Shown: positions 41,346 to 55,052, counted from the first letter of the stretch. The stretch: DNA of 64,000 bases from Pararge aegeria (GCF_905163445.1 NC_053181.1:7378001-7442000); one strand, 5' to 3'. Numbers and translations are program-made. Notes: generated from the sequence alone by a model not told the origin.

Positions 41346-43587
41346 AATAATTACACATGCAATAGAATTAAACTAAAAATGTACTATTACGAATTAAATA
41401 TTATATTTCATTGTTAGCTACCCTCATCTTTAATGACATACGCCATTAGAGGAACTCAGTCGTATCTTTAAATTTATTTGCTTTTATCATACGTAAAAGC
41501 GATGTTATGACGTCCCATATTGCCCTTTATTCAAATAAACTGTCACTTATCAGAGAAATAACATCCTTTATGGACTAATTTTATAACCTCTTATAGAAGT
41601 TACACGCTACTTGATAGGCTTTTTAAGTGGTTATAAACTTTTTAACAACTTTAAGAAAATTTTCGGCGGCCATTCGTCTTCATAAATAATAAATGCCCAT
41701 ATTACGTAGTAGGATATAAGTTTTATGTCCTCGGGATAATTAAAAATGTTCGGTTTCATGTAATTTTTCTTATCTACATTCGTTTTTTTGTTGAGTTTTA
41801 AAGCGACGTACGATTTCTATGGTGCTTTTAAATCCAGCTAAGTCATTTATATAAATATTATTGTATTGCCAGTAACACATTTATATTATTGTGTTAATAA
41901 ATAAACACCGTTAATATCATAATTGTTTTACAGTACATAATTTTTAAACTATAAAATTAGTTTAAAGCGACAATATTTTAATCTACTGGTTCTGTATATT
42001 TTTTATGGAAAAAATATAAGAAAAAAAAGATTTGCACTGAACTAACCGCATTGCATTTGAATAACTACTCACCCAGAAAGAAAAATCTAGAACACTCAAA
42101 TGCAAGTACAAATTGAAAATCAATAAAGAAAAATACCCTGCTGTTAAGCATATAAATAGTGGTAGGTAATAAATGCTGAAGTATACGCCGTAGCCTATTA
42201 TATTGGCACATAATGAACGAACGGACATGAATACAAGCAGTGTGAATAAATTATTTACAGGCTTGTCCGTTTGTTTAGGAAACTCTATATGAGTAGTATG
42301 TAGCTCTATGGTACCTATGGCGAGGCTTTTATTTAATTTAATAGATGATCTACTGCTTTACGAATATATTCGGTGTAGCTTGCTGTACATTGTGCAGTCT
42401 GTGATAAGCGACTTTATCAAGGAACTGTACCAGGGTAATGTAAAAATGATATGTAACAGATAACTGCAGTAGAGGCCGTGGATATGAGACTGAGTATCTA
42501 AGCGTATGTTGATATTCAGGCACGAAGCTCCCTGTTAGCCGAGGAAGGGCAAAAATGAGCACACCTTTAAATTCTAGTTGTCTATTACATGTGATTCTAA
42601 TTATTGACAAGTTGCCTTGTACTTCTTATTTTGCTAAATATAAAGTAAGCGGCACTTGTCAATTTACTTTATTCTTATTGATAATTTAATATGATTAAAT
42701 TTTAAAGACAAGACGCGATAGAAACATTCGTCTATGCATTTTGTAATATATAGGACATATTTTATTACTGTTTATTTGCTTTTAATCCTGAAAGAAAATT
42801 TCAGTAAATTACAGCTATTTTTTACCTTTTTTTTATTAAATAAGAGTTCCTAAAATTAAAATGAATATTATATCCGATTTGGCTATGTTAACTTTTACAA
42901 ACTTGAAGCTAAATTTGCCGGAAGCTAATTCTATCTTATTTAACTACTTAACCTTCCCTATTAAAACTTTATCTATGTACATTTTTTATCAGTCGTACAT
43001 TTTCCCCCGCTTAAACTTTTTTTTACAAAATACATCCCATTAGTACGAGCGCACTCGTAATATAAACGAAGGGGTTAAATTGTGATGGAGGTTTTTTTTT
43101 ATCTTTAACATTTTATGTAAACGTGGACAAAAAAATATTGTTTCATTTTATTAACGGGCTTTTCAGCTGTTTCTCATTATTTTTATGGCCGCCAATCCAA
43201 TACAACACCGAGATTCACATCTACTCAGTTTAAAACATTTTCGTGATTTTTTCGGTACCTAAATTTTATTTAAAAAAAAAATACTTATGCCAGAAAATAT
43301 GTAAATTAAAAATGTATTGACTTACTCTATTAAACCTATAGCATAACTGTTGCAAAGTAAACAGTAGAAGTTCTTTACGGCAAAAATGGCTCTACCTTTG
43401 TTTATTAATCGTGGTGTAAAGTTAGAATAGTTGCCAACTGCCAAAATGGCCTCCAACAGATGTCAATGGAGATAATTTAGTTTCGAAGCTGAGATTTCGC
43501 GACCACGATCTTCAGTAAAGAAGAAACGATTATAGATAGAGAGAGAATTTTGTCAAACTTCCACTGACAGCAACTTTCAAATGTCAT
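41346..43587. other. Gene-free AT-rich stretch
   Basis: No repeat recognised. Minus frames at 41.98-42.23 and 42.35-42.61 kb are open but without a start context or recognised domain. Confidence 0.5.
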
Positions 43588-43785
43588 TCTATTACCGGCT
43601 CACTACAAAGCACGGGTTTCCTATCAGGATGAGAAGGGTTTAGGCGGCAGTCCAATAATTGAGAACAATGTAAAGAACTCTCAGGCATGCATGTTTCCTC
43701 ACGATGGTGTTCCTTCACCGTAAAAGCAAATTATATGTAATTGCTAAAAACACATATAACTTCGAAAAGTACGAGGGTTCGTTCC
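43588..43785 (-). mobile_element. SINE-S
   Basis: CTATTACCGGCTCACTACAAAGCACGGGTTTCC, CAGGCATGCATGTTTCCTCA, AACACATATAACTTCGAAAAGT. Confidence 0.82.
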
Positions 43786-44397
43786 GGTGTTCGAAATCGG
43801 TCTCACACATATAAACACTTTACAGTTATCACTTTTTGCGACGGTTATTAAAAATTATTTATCAGAAGTAGTAAACGGAAGAAGTCGCAGGAAACCGCTA
43901 GTTGACAAATAAATCATTTGGTTTAGCATATTAAGCAGTTCAAGCAGCGGGAAGACGAATCCGGTTATACATGTAGTGGGTATATCCGGGCTCGGAAGAG
44001 GCGAATCTGTCCGGATATTGAATATTGATCGCACACCCTTAACCCTGATGTGTCGGTCGTTACCGGCTCCAGTTACTGGTCTATTCAGCGCTTATTCCAT
44101 TGAAAACAATGGAGTAGCTTGATTCCATGCTCTTTAGTAAGTATTCTAGAGGAATGTATGGTAGCTGGTTTCAAGATTTTTTCATTTTAAATGAGTTGTA
44201 AATTATGACCGAGGTCTTATGGTGAAAAAAAATGTAGGTTTCAGGTCTTCTTAGTTTTGAATTTATTATTATTTATTTTCGTATTCACCAACTGCTGGGA
44301 ATAAGTTTTAAGTACATTCATTATAACCATAAAAAGAAGATACCTACTGTATAACATACAATAGGTAATAATAAATATACTTGAGCGCTATAATTTA

Positions 44398-44680
44398 AGT
44401 AGGAGGTCCGGGGTTCGATTCCCGGCAGGTGCTGTTTGGAAATTTATTATTTCTGTATTTTCTCTGGTCTGGTCTGGTGGGAGGCTTTGGAAATGTCTTC
44501 GTACCACCGACAAGACTTCCCGCTGAACGATTTAGAGTTCCGGTGCGATGTCGCGTTGACACGAATTAGGGGTATGACTACCATACTCCCTAACAGTTTA
44601 GCCCGCTACCATCTTAGACTATAGCATCGCTTACAACCAAGTAAGATTGCAGTCAAGGCTAAATTGCAGTGGAATAAAAA
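44398..44680 (+). mobile_element. SINE-C, nearly full length
   Basis: AGGTCCGGGGTTCGATTCCC (B box), TTCTCTGGTCTGGTCTGGTGG, GATTTAGAGTTCCGGTGCGATG, CCATCTTAGACTATAGCATC, GAATAAAAAAAATTG tail. tRNA-derived. Best copy of the family here. Confidence 0.85.
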
Positions 44681-45093
44681 AAATTGTACTAAACCTCATA
44701 AACAGAGTAAAGGCTATCGATGATTTGTCGTTAAAAATATTAATTTAATATGGACTAGATACACAATATGTTATCATAGGTTTATATGTGATATATCTAG
44801 TTGTATATATGAAGCGAAATTTTAATTACTTAGTTCCTGTTTCGCAGTTTGAAAGGAGCTTTAACTTTTAATTTAGTTTATTAGACGACACGAGGAAATT
44901 TTCAGAAATAGTGTTTACGAAGTTTCCGCGCGTGTGTACCTACTTAATGTCGACCCGCAAACTTGTACCGTCTGCAGCAGAAACGCTTAAATGTACAAAA
45001 TCATTTCGCGCTGAAGTGTATATTCATGTTAAATACTTTTGCAGTATATTCTGAGTTCCTTCGTACCATACTGATAAAAACCTAACTAACAAA

Positions 45094-45415
45094 AGCGGTG
45101 ATAGCCTTTTGGTTAAGGCTTATGCATCCCTTTCGGGGCGACCGAATTGAACGCACCTCTGACTTGACTTTTCAAAGATATGTGCGTGTTCATCAATTTA
45201 TCACTTGCTTTAACGGTTAAAGAAAACGACGTGAGGAAACCAGCATGCATGAGAGTTTTCGGTTCCCAAAGGTGTGTGAAGTCTACCGAGTACTGTGAGT
45301 ATTTATCTGATCCTCGGTGGGCCAGCGTGGTGGACTACGAAATAATACCTTCCCATTCTGAGACCTGTGCCTTGTAGTGGACCGGTATAGGTTTGATAAT
45401 GATGATGATGATGAC
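45094..45415 (+). mobile_element. SINE-S
   Basis: AGCGGTGATAGCCTTTTGGTTAAGGC head, full body, TTTGATAATGATGATGATGATG tail. Confidence 0.85.
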
Positions 45416-45573
45416 AAAATATATTATCACTATATTATAAGTAAAGTTTATTATATTTACAAATTTAAAACATTTTATAATAAAATGTTAACCAAACTTT
45501 ATAGAATTTACTTTAGTTACACACTATACATGTTTGTTAAATGTTGACGTTTGCAATCAGAATTTTTTGTTTT

Positions 45574-45815
45574 ACGGACGACTGGCGCAGTGGGCAGTGA
45601 CCTTGCTCTCTGAGTCCAAGGCCGCGGGTACGATTCCCACAACTGGAAAATGTTTGTTTGATGAACATAAATGTCTTTCAGAGACTGGGTGTTTATCTGT
45701 ATATTATAAGTATTTATGTATATTATTTTCATAAAAATATTCATCATCTTAACTCGAGCTACGCTTTCTTTGGGGCTAGACGGCGATGTGTGTATTGTCG
45801 TAGTATATTTATTAG
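45574..45815 (+). mobile_element. SINE-A
   Basis: ACGGACGACTGGCGCAGTGGGCAGTGACC head, GCGGGTACGATTCCCAC B box, body to TTTGGGGCTAGACGGCGATGTGTG. The end AGTATATTTATTAGTC is shortened. Confidence 0.88.
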
Positions 45816-45944
45816 TCTTGTCGGCTTTTTCTCGGTGTAATTTTCGTTCCAGATCCGATGATTCACAACAAACAGAATTTCTGACGTTTCAAACGTAGAC
45901 TAATTTTACACCACCTGTTTGTTCATAATGCCCTTATCGTAAAG

Positions 45945-46075
45945 TTGTCTGGAAGAGATAACTACTAAGCAATAAGGAAGTATTTTGTATTCTATTTCTA
46001 TCTCAAGAATATATATATAGAAATTATTTACCTTTCTTTGTAGTAGTGCACAATAGTTACAGTGTGTTTTTTTTT
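45945..46075 (+). mobile_element. LINE tail D, diverged
   Basis: AAGTTGTCTGGAAGAGATAACTACTAAGCAATAAGGAAG keeps the stem-loop order with decay. Confidence 0.65.
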
Positions 46076-47250
46076 TATCGCGAGTATGACTATATAAAAT
46101 TTTGAAATATTGTAAAACTTTTACCCCTGTACGGCATTGGTAGAAGCCATTTTGCTCTCTTAATCAACCGTCCTAATATCCAAATAATATAAGTATAATA
46201 ATAAGCGGGAGTAATCTTCTCCTACTCCCTGTTGCAATACTTTGGCAGGCGGACAAATAAATGTTATCCCTCGCCAGGGGATATAATCGGGGCATATAAT
46301 TTTTATCTTCCGCCAAATGCTAGCCGTGCTGAGGTGAGTAAATCGGAGATCAAAGTTTATAACGTATTTTTTAAGTTGTAAATAAAATATTTACATATTT
46401 ATAAACATTCTACCCAATAAAAGGGATAAATAGGAAATAATAATTCAGACCGATTTAAAAAATCTCTTTGCTTTTGAAAATTCTTGGAGAACGCCGGCAT
46501 ATAAGTTGACGCAGTGGGTCAGGTGCAACTTGTAGGATAGCGGAAGAAAGGTACCGCTAGTTTTATGATAAAAATACAGTAAAGCAAGTAGTAAAGTCTT
46601 CCATATAATTGATGCTTTATAGTGTTAAGTAGGCTTTTCTGTGCCATTATGGTAATAAAAAAGGTGCAGTATATGCTTATTGTCCAACAAACTCTTTGCT
46701 AACTCTACATTTTTAAACAGATTACTCGGCGCGCTACCATTGACATCGTTATTTTAGCTGGTTTTATAAAGTATTGCTCGAATGCATTTTGTAAAGAATT
46801 AGTAAATAATATAAAACACGGTATTCAACTTTGAGGATGCAGAAACATGTTGATATATAACTTTACCTGAAACATGCAATTTGCATTATTAAGTGCGAAA
46901 ATAGTAAGTACTAACCTTATGTCGGTTGGAATGTTTACTTTTCAATGAAACTGTAATAGAATTGCATCCATCTACGAGTTTCTCTGATAAATAGCTAATA
47001 GCCTTTTTTAGCTACAATTTCATTCACTTAATTAAGTTTATATTTCTTAAAGTTTAAGTTGGAAACAGACATATTGTTTGCGTGTTGTAGCTAAAGCAAT
47101 TTGATTTCTGCAACAATTCATAATATTGCATGAATTATATAATTTTTGTAAGAATATCAATTCTTTATGACAGATATATGGATCAAACGCTGTGCTATGA
47201 AATCAATTTGTTATGCGTTTATTATATTTCTTAAGTAGAGCAATCTTATC
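46076..47250. other. Gene-free stretch
   Basis: Nothing recognised; slightly GC-richer at 46.2-46.35 kb. Confidence 0.5.
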
Positions 47251-47542
47251 TTAATATATATAAATCTCCTGTCACGATGTTTGTCCGCGATGGACTCCTA
47301 AACTACTAAACCGATTTTAAATTAAATTGACACACCGTGAGCAGTCTGGTCCAACTTAAGAGATAGGATAGCTTAGATCTTTAATTATAGTCGCAATTTT
47401 ATTTTATTGCAAATTATTTGTCTATAATTAATTGACAGTCACATGTTATATATATACTACTATACTCATTTAAGGCTTAGCGATACTGAATACTTTAAAA
47501 ACAATATCAAACGCAGAGGAAGTCGCGGGCAACAGCTAGTCT
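47251..47542 (-). mobile_element. Dispersed element ending GTCGCGGGCAACAGCTAGT
   Basis: TTAATATATATAAATCTCCTGTCACGATGTTTGTCCGCG...CTAAACTACTAAACCGATTTT...AAGTCGCGGGCAACAGCTAGTC; same layout as 31148-31596. Confidence 0.7.
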
Positions 47543-47640
47543 TATTATAAAGATTTCTAATTTATTATAGAAATACCTATTTCAAAAATATTTGATTAAT
47601 TTACCCTTAATAATGTTGAAATGAATTGAATTTTTTTTGA

Positions 47641-48050
47641 AGTGGTGATAGCCCAGTGGGTAGGACTTCGATATAACTTTCGGGGGACCGAGTTCAAATC
47701 CCAGCACGCAGCTCGTACTTTTCTAAGTTCTGTGCGTTTTGCCGTTGGAGGCAAGCGGCCCAGGACCGTGCATTGTGGAACTCCCTACAAAAGACCTATG
47801 TCCAGCAGTGGACGTCAATTGGTTGAGATGATGATGATGATGATGATGTGCGTTTTAAGCAATCAAATATCACTTGCTTCAACGGAGAAGGAAAACATCG
47901 TGAGGTAATCTGCATGCCTGAGAGTTCTCCATAATGTTCTCAAAGGTGTGCGGATTCCACCAATCCGCACTTGGTAAGCGTAGTGGATCACGGTCTTAAC
48001 CCCTTCTCATTGTAAGAGGCGACCCGTAGTGGGCCGGTAATCGGTTGGTG
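47641..48050 (+). mobile_element. SINE-S split by a LINE 3' end
   Basis: GTGATAGCCCAGTGGGTAGG head; the body breaks at TGTGCGTTTT (47731-47740) and resumes with TGTGCGTTTT (47847-47856), a 10-bp target duplication. Confidence 0.9.
47741..47846 (+). mobile_element. LINE 3' end (type E) nested in SINE-S
   Basis: 106 bp: GCCGTTGGAGGCAAGCGGCC, GGAACTCCCTACAAAAGACC, TATGTCCAGCAGTGGACGTC, then (GAT)n. The SINE flanks define its exact ends, a heavily 5'-truncated insertion. Confidence 0.9.
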
Positions 48051-49190
48051 ATAATAAAATAATTTTACTTAATAATTCATTTTGTATTAAATCTCTTAAA
48101 ATATCCTTGCGTGTTCTCCACATATCATTAGCTAAATTACGCTGGCTCAGCTAGTACTGCTTGCGTGTCTGCTCTTATCTAAGATACTCGTTAAGACGCC
48201 TCAGTAGTTGGTTAAGTTGTTAGGAACGGAGAAATTCCAATTGATTTTCGATTCGCATGCAATTACATTCAATTTACGTTCGGTAATTTCTGGTGCCTGA
48301 TGTTAACTGAGTGTTTGGTTTTGAGTGCTTAAAATTATATTCGTTCTTTAATTAAATGAAATTAACATTTATCGCTCGCTATCGCATTCATCGTTGCGAG
48401 ACGAGCCGAATACTTGTGAATTAAAACTTCTTAGGCTGCTATTCAATATTTTTTGGACGTGAAGAGTGGAATTTAAAGGGCACCTTAAGGCATTTCGTTA
48501 CATGATAAAGACGAAAGATGCAACGCAGCGAGAGGTATAAACAGAGCCTTTAAAGTGTATGCCTAATACGAATCACGATTTGTATTAGATAAACAGTTTT
48601 TGTTTTATTGTAAAATATATAAATGTATATATTAGCAATATATGCTAATATATATAACAGATATATACGAGTATGAGCTTATATTAGCTATAATATTAGC
48701 TTTCGTTAAACTGGTCAACGGGTTGTTTTTTCTTAAGTTTAGAAAATTAAGTTTCTACTAGTTTAAAATTAGTTCTTAACAATTATTAACACATATGATG
48801 CCTGTAAAACACTCTGCTTGCGGCAGTTTCATAGAGTTACTTAATTTAAATTGTACTCAAACTTTCAAGAAATACTTTTAATGAAATTATATTGACATAA
48901 TAATATATATAAATATTCAGGTTGTGACATAGATTTTAGTGCTACACGTCCTTGTTGAACTAATTGAATTATGTAATACCGGCCTGCTACCATCTTGTTA
49001 CTATGACTGCAGTATCACTTAGCACGTTGTAATTAAAAAAAAAGTAAATAATACTTTCAAAAATTAAACTGAATATTGTATAATTTTTTTATACAATTTT
49101 CAGTTTCAGTTTCTCCTACCCACTGCGCTATCACGTTAGTCTGTTTTAATTAAAATCTCCTTTTCGAAATACAAATAATTTACTTGTGCC
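48051..49190. other. Mostly unique stretch
   Basis: Only a SINE-C tail fragment (48970-49045) and a small palindrome (ATATATTAGCA/TGCTAATATAT near 48627-48653) are seen. Confidence 0.5.
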
Positions 49191-49440
49191 AACAGTTCTC
49201 CATAATATCGGTTATCAGATCTCATCTCCGCTCAGCTTTAATAGCTGGTTCGTTGTCCTTCGCGTCTCACGGCCCGTCCGACCGCGTCGCAGGTGCATCG
49301 CGTACACCTGCCGACCCGCCAACTCACCATAAAATGCGATTCAACCTACCCTGACTGAAACGATTCCCACTCTCTCGCACCCCCAAGAGGAACAGGGACA
49401 ACTATACAATCACGATCGGCATTATCTCAATATACGGCCG
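49191..49440. promoter_or_regulatory. Repeat-free GC-rich island
   Basis: CCGTCCGACCGCGTCGCAGG, CGCGTACACCTGCCGACCCG. Contains CAGGTG/CACCTG E-box-like motifs. No open frame or splice sites. Could be an enhancer in the presumed long intron; inference. Confidence 0.3.
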
Positions 49441-51300
49441 GTGGAATATCAGTTTTTACCGGCGCAAAAACTATTGGAATTTCAAGTTTTACACCAAGAG
49501 CCAGTTGTTTGTGTTGTGAACACAATCAAACTCTAGGCGATCTATGGACAAAGATCTATGGGCTAGACTTTTCGTAATTCTTCTTTTGGTTTTTGGTGTT
49601 TCGGTGGGCTAAATCAGCACTTCTCTATCGTTGAGTTTAATTTTTAATTAAAGATTCCACAAAGGGAATTGAAAAACTGATGCGCTTATCTCAGTATTTT
49701 ATTAGTTATTTTATTACTAAAAGTTAGCCCTTGACCCAAATTTATCCGATGGCTAGTTATGATGATTATGAGATAGTAGCGGCTCAGCTATTAAAGGTTT
49801 GGCAGTTATATTAAACCTATACCACTATAGTTTCTACGCAACATCGTACTGGAACGTTAAATCGCTTGATGGTACGATTACGTCGATAGGATATTAACTA
49901 GCCAGCCTAACTCTCCAACATAAAAATTAAGTTTTGATAAAGATTTCATTCTGATTATGCAAATAACTGACAAGCATTCTACATATCACAATGTGCCTAG
50001 CCAGAATATTTAAAATCATAGAGAATAGTAACCAAGTAAGAAGAAAAAACCAGTGCTACCCAATCCACAGCCAAGAGGTTACGGTCGTAAAGCACTATTA
50101 TAAATCTTTGTCTGAATAAACACTTTAAAAAAAAAATCACTCGTATTCCTGTTTCGAGATAGAACGAGAATTATTTTAACTGGCAGCCGGTTATCACAAA
50201 CGAATCTCGGTCAAGCCTCCGGCTCTTTTATGAATTTTATTGCGTTTTTACAATTCGATGTAGGCCTATGAATCTTGTATAGTATCTGCCAAATTGTTTT
50301 ATATTTTATGCATTTAGATTACTGGCTCTATGCCCCGAGTATCTGTAAATGAAATGAATACTATTCGAAAAAGAATATTATGTTTTCAATTAATTTCAAA
50401 AATATTTATTTACTTACCGTTTTTTATCAGCACTAATTAAATTATTAAAGCTTAAAAGTTTGTTTGTTTTGTTGTTCGAACACGTTGTGGTACTTGACGT
50501 TGCAGTATTAGATGAAATAGCGCCATTTTTGGAGATATGATGCATTGTATTGAACTTAGTATGGGTCTAATAACATACTCCGCCAGGTATCAGATACTTG
50601 ATTGACGAGCATTGTAACCAATCGCATTTAGGCAGTAGGTTATGGTCCCCAGCTATACCTACACCGAAAAAAAAATGTTAAATTGCTTACTGATCAAACC
50701 CGTATTCTTTAGGCCACAGAAAATGGCTAAATGATGTTGATATCTGGATGGAGCTCTTCGACTAGCCGTCGTCCTAGTCACCAGTACGGAACTCACTCTT
50801 AAAACAATATCACTTTATATTTCATCGGGCAGGTGTAATTTATGGTTTGCGCCCGTCTCCCTCGGATGTAATTTTGATTTTTAGGGTTGCGTACACCTGA
50901 CAGTGATGTGCTGTAAATTTTACTGTCATGTTTGAGATGAAGTTGCACATAAATTATCTCTTCTCTCTTTTATTCCTAGTCAAATTATTACAGATACATA
51001 TACTAGTTTTAAATCGCCAGTTTGGTTTCATTTTAGATTTATTTGGGTTTTATTTCGTCAATAACAATGCCTTTCATTTGACACAAAAGCGAGCAGTTCG
51101 ATTAGTGGATGATTCCAAATTTACCACAAATAAGGCACGGAAGAGATTTTAGCTCTCTTTGTGTGTTGTATCAACTTTGTTATGGTGAAAGTTTTTTTGC
51201 ATTGATAACCTATCAATACTATTCACTGACTATACTTGACGTTGTTGAACTACATTTCATGGACACCATCTGGATCAGTGAGGTGCAATGGGTTTCTTAG
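49441..51300. other. Gene-free stretch
   Basis: No recognised repeat; open frame at 50928-51152 has a hydrophobic start but no family resemblance. Confidence 0.45.
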
Positions 51301-51419
51301 CAGGGTGTGCATACAGCAGGGAAATTGCTTAAAACGTCACAAATCCTCTTCCTATACGAGTTACATATAAATATTAGGGTAGGCAGTGCTTTTGTGTATG
51401 TATGAAGTGCACGCCACTG
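51301..51419. mobile_element. hAT-like MITE M, partial
   Basis: CAGGGTGTGCATACAGCAGGG ... GGGTAGGCAGTGCTTTTGTG ... GAAGTGCACGCCACTG. Right end intact. Confidence 0.72.
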
Positions 51420-51971
51420 ATATGGAGGCCTGATATTCTTTTACAATCCTCAATACCAGATAATTTTTGGCGCATATTGCAATAGTGGAACAATCATCTA
51501 TTGTAAAAAAAGTTTAGTAGAGTACGAAGTTCTCGTTTCGAATATTGCTAGTAATATAATATAAACGGAATTAGCTTAACTATGTTGTGACGCAATATAC
51601 CAATAACGTCATAATGCACGATAAAATTCTTTTTGAACGTAAAATTTATAATTTACCCCTTAAAAATTAAATGTAAGTTTCTTGCTATCATTTAACTATT
51701 TTAGAATGAATCTAAATAATCCATTTTGATTTTAGTGCAGTATTGCTGATTGATGTTAGGTTTCTCAAGATTAAGTTATTACACTGAGTAGACGTTCCAC
51801 AAGTTCAAAGCGCTAACTACCATTTAAATCTAACAGAATAATACCTATTTACTTAAGTAGTTCATTGACCTCTTTTAGAATATTGTATCCTTTGTTAATT
51901 ATAGTAAATGTAAAATACAGATGTATGTTTTTTTCCCAGTCTTTCGATATACCTCTTTTCTTTTGTTGAAC

Positions 51972-52212
51972 TCCCTTGCGCAGCGGTGAGCTCTGTGGTT
52001 TTAAATTGGAGGTCCCAGATTCGATTACCAGCACAGGAAATTATTATTTCTTAATTTTCTCTGGTCTGGTCTGGCTTTGGCCGTGGCTAGTTACCATACC
52101 CCATGGTAACCATACTCCCTAACAAGTTAGCCCACTACCATCTTAGACTGCATCCTGCCTTACCACCTGGTGAGATCGCAGCCAAAGTCTAACTTGTAGT
52201 GTAATAAAAAAA
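51972..52212 (+). mobile_element. SINE-C, internally deleted
   Basis: CCTTGCGCAGCGGTGAGCTC (A box), GGAGGTCCCAGATTCGATTACC (B box), CTCTGGTCTGGTCTGG, ACAAGTTAGCCCACTACCATC, AATAAAAAAATAAA tail. Confidence 0.85.
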
Positions 52213-52827
52213 TAAAATATAAAGAGTTCAATAAAAAATACCAGAAATCTGAGTTTCTCTACACATTTCTTTACATGACAAAGATGAAATATACATCGAA
52301 GAGAAGAAGAAAATATACGGAACCTAAACACGAAAGCGACTGATTCACACTAAACCAATTTTAACCCCCCCAATAGCACCGTGAACGTTATTCGCCTTTG
52401 CAGTTTTATTTTACTTTTGTCTGGCGTACGTCTTGCAGTTGCTGTTTGTTTAGCAGTTTGAATTAGGTTCTCTTTTTACTTAACTTGCTTAGTTCGGTGC
52501 TGTGTATTGTGGATTTTCAACAGGCATATTAGATTAAAAGTTGAAGTCTTTTCATGCTTGGATCGTTTAAGTTCAAAGATTGTTCCTTTTAGTTTTTAAA
52601 ATTTATTTGTTCAAAATGTTTTTATGCGCTACTTTCTACGGTTTTACCCAAATTTTATGCACCGTTGCATGCTATGTTGGACATAGTGACAAATGCTAAC
52701 TGCCAAACACTTTTACAAATAAACCACAGAATATAAATTACCTAGGTATCTATTATATCTATGCTGTTATTGAACTTTTTTTAAAGTTGTACTGTACCTA
52801 TGGTGACTTTATTTACTCGCTAGACTT

Positions 52828-53090
52828 ACTGCCCCAGGTCCAGTGCTAAGCATGTCCGATAAGGTCGTGGGTTTGATATCTGGTCAGATAAAAATATTGG
52901 TTATTTCTATCAGTACATTCTTAGTCCGGATTGCCAGAATTGGAGTTGTCCCTTGCCTCGGAGAGCACGTTAAAGCGTTGCGTCGGTCTCGATAAACAAC
53001 CTCATAGCATCGTAGACGAGTGCAATTATTAATCTATTTCTCGTACTTTGAGGAGACCTCTACCCAGCAGTGGGACAGTGATCTTAAAAA
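52828..53090 (+). mobile_element. SINE-B, longest copy
   Basis: AAGGTCGTGGGTTTGATATC (B box), TTGCCTCGGAGAGCACGTTAAAGCG, TTGAGGAGACCTCTACCCAGCAGTGGGACAGTG. Confidence 0.65.
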
Positions 53091-54065
53091 TATGACGCCC
53101 ACAGATATTACGCTAGAATGAATTTTATTTTATTTGTATTTACCTGAACAAAAGATACATATTAATATAAAAACAATAATACTTTACAGCCTTTGCCGAA
53201 GTAATATTTTCATTAACTTAAAAATCAATTACGTATTAACAGCGGGCAAGAATGGCATTAAAAAAAAGAACCATTGTTACAAGAAAATAACAGGCAGTCA
53301 AAACGGATTGCGATATCAAAACATGAAATCAATATAGAAGCGTGTCCGAATATCCATTCATAGAATAACGGGCCGCTGTTGTGTTGTGTTCAAAACTTTT
53401 TCACTTCCAAAACTCTTTTGTTTCCTTTTGCATCGCCCTGTTTACAAATCAAATAGATAGCGGTTGTTTTAAAGCGTTGCCTTTTGTTTTAAATTGTTAA
53501 TAGAAATACTTAAATAAAACTGCGAATTCACAATTTGTTTTAGAAAGAGATGCCGACCATTGTGTTTTTACATCCATGTTCCATTATTTTTCTTATTAAT
53601 TTAAATGAAATGCTGAAAATACTACCTACACATAATTTTTGAGGAGATGATAAGATGTGTTAACTATCGAGTTATGTAAACTCTTACGGTAATTCAATAC
53701 TACAAAACATTAATAAAATACTAGTGTTTTGAGGTTTAATTAGTTCTTGATGGCCGCATAAAGACTTGATCCATCTATATCTCATGTAATGACCATCTTA
53801 TGATTACAAAGGTCATTAGATGGGTCGGGTTTCTCAACGTCTAATCTATGGAGTATCTCTCTAAGGTGGCCTTAGCCAGCCGCAATTAATATAGAAGCTA
53901 GTTAATGCAGGTCATTGTAATATTCATTGGTCTTATTCCTAAGCTAAAGAAGGGACGTTAACATTTCTACAACATATAAACATAGGGACATAATATATAG
54001 ATACTTTTGGAAAATGTCCCAAATTGTGCCTCGATACTTGAATGTGTTGGTTAAATAAATATATA
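53091..54065. other. Gene-free stretch
   Basis: AT-rich; nothing recognised. Confidence 0.5.
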
Positions 54066-54155
54066 AAAAGTCAAAAGTCAAAAGTCAAAAATATCTTTAT
54101 TCAAGTAGGGGCCTACTGATGATCAGGTGGCACTTTTGATGCGTACATAAGAACC
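54066..54155 (+). mobile_element. LINE tail J
   Basis: (AAAAGTC)3, ATATCTTTATTCAAGTAGGGG, GGTGGCACTTTTGATGCGTAC. Confidence 0.65.
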
Positions 54156-54163
54156 ACACGGTA

Positions 54164-54295
54164 GTGAGATGATGGCGATAACCACATTCGTAAACTTAAA
54201 ACTAAAGCTACGAGGGTTCCAAACGCGTCCTGGTCTAAGAAGAAGCCCACAACAATCTTAGCCGGGTGGTTTTTTTTTTGTTATCACCATCTCAC
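54164..54295 (+). mobile_element. Fold-back element G, complete
   Basis: Ends GTGAGATGATGGCGATAAC/GTTATCACCATCTCAC; core as at 22571. 132 bp, the same length as that copy. Confidence 0.75.
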
Positions 54296-54376
54296 AATGT
54301 CATTTTAAATTATTAGAAGAGCAACCTGGTTAGAGCAATAATTTACACCCAAGCTTTTTTATCGTTTACGTAGTCC

Positions 54377-54434
54377 TTTATACTATAATAGGACTTTTCT
54401 ATAAGCTTTATACTATAATAGGACTTTTCTATAT
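54377..54434. repeat. 30-bp tandem duplication
   Basis: TTTATACTATAATAGG + ACTTTTCTATA occurs twice (54377, 54407) with no mismatches. Confidence 0.95.
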
Positions 54435-54956
54435 ATGTTTGCATGTTGTTTAGATTGTGACTCTAGGTTAGCGAGTATGGTAGTCATACACCTAATCGGT
54501 TTCCACGCGATATCGGTAAACGAACGCGAGAGGTAAACGAACGAGTAGAGGATCGCAGTAGAAGGTATATTAGGTATGGTGGATCACACAGAAGATGTTA
54601 GTGTCCGATTTTCGTTATATACCTAGTGGTAATCTCGTCAAAATAATATAGCAGAATAGCATAGAATAAAGATCATGGCTCGAAGGATGGGTTTCTCTCC
54701 TAACTAAACAAACCCACTCTATAATTCGCTTTGAACCCTTTAGAACATCTAAACAAATATTATGCGGGAATCATAAGGATTATTCGACAGAACAAGCAAA
54801 AGGCGAACTTTTTAAAAGTCATGCCGCAGTTCGTTGAACAATACGACTTAATTAAAACCTTTGACGAACGCCGGCCTTCCATATAATTATTTGATAACGT
54901 GCGCCTACATCGATCAATACAACTGAGTTAAGACATAACATGGAGAGCGGAAGTGC

Positions 54957-55052
54957 CGTGTGGTGACGGCAGATCGCAATACAGTTGTCACCACCCCTCT
55001 TCTTCCCACGGGTGTCGTACGAGGCGACTAAGCGAATATAACGGAGAGCGGG
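54957..55052 (+). mobile_element. LINE-derived relic I
   Basis: CCGTGTGGTGACGGCAGATC, CACCCCTCTTCTTCCCACGG, CGAGGCGACTAAGCGAATATAACGGAGAGCGG. Confidence 0.65.
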
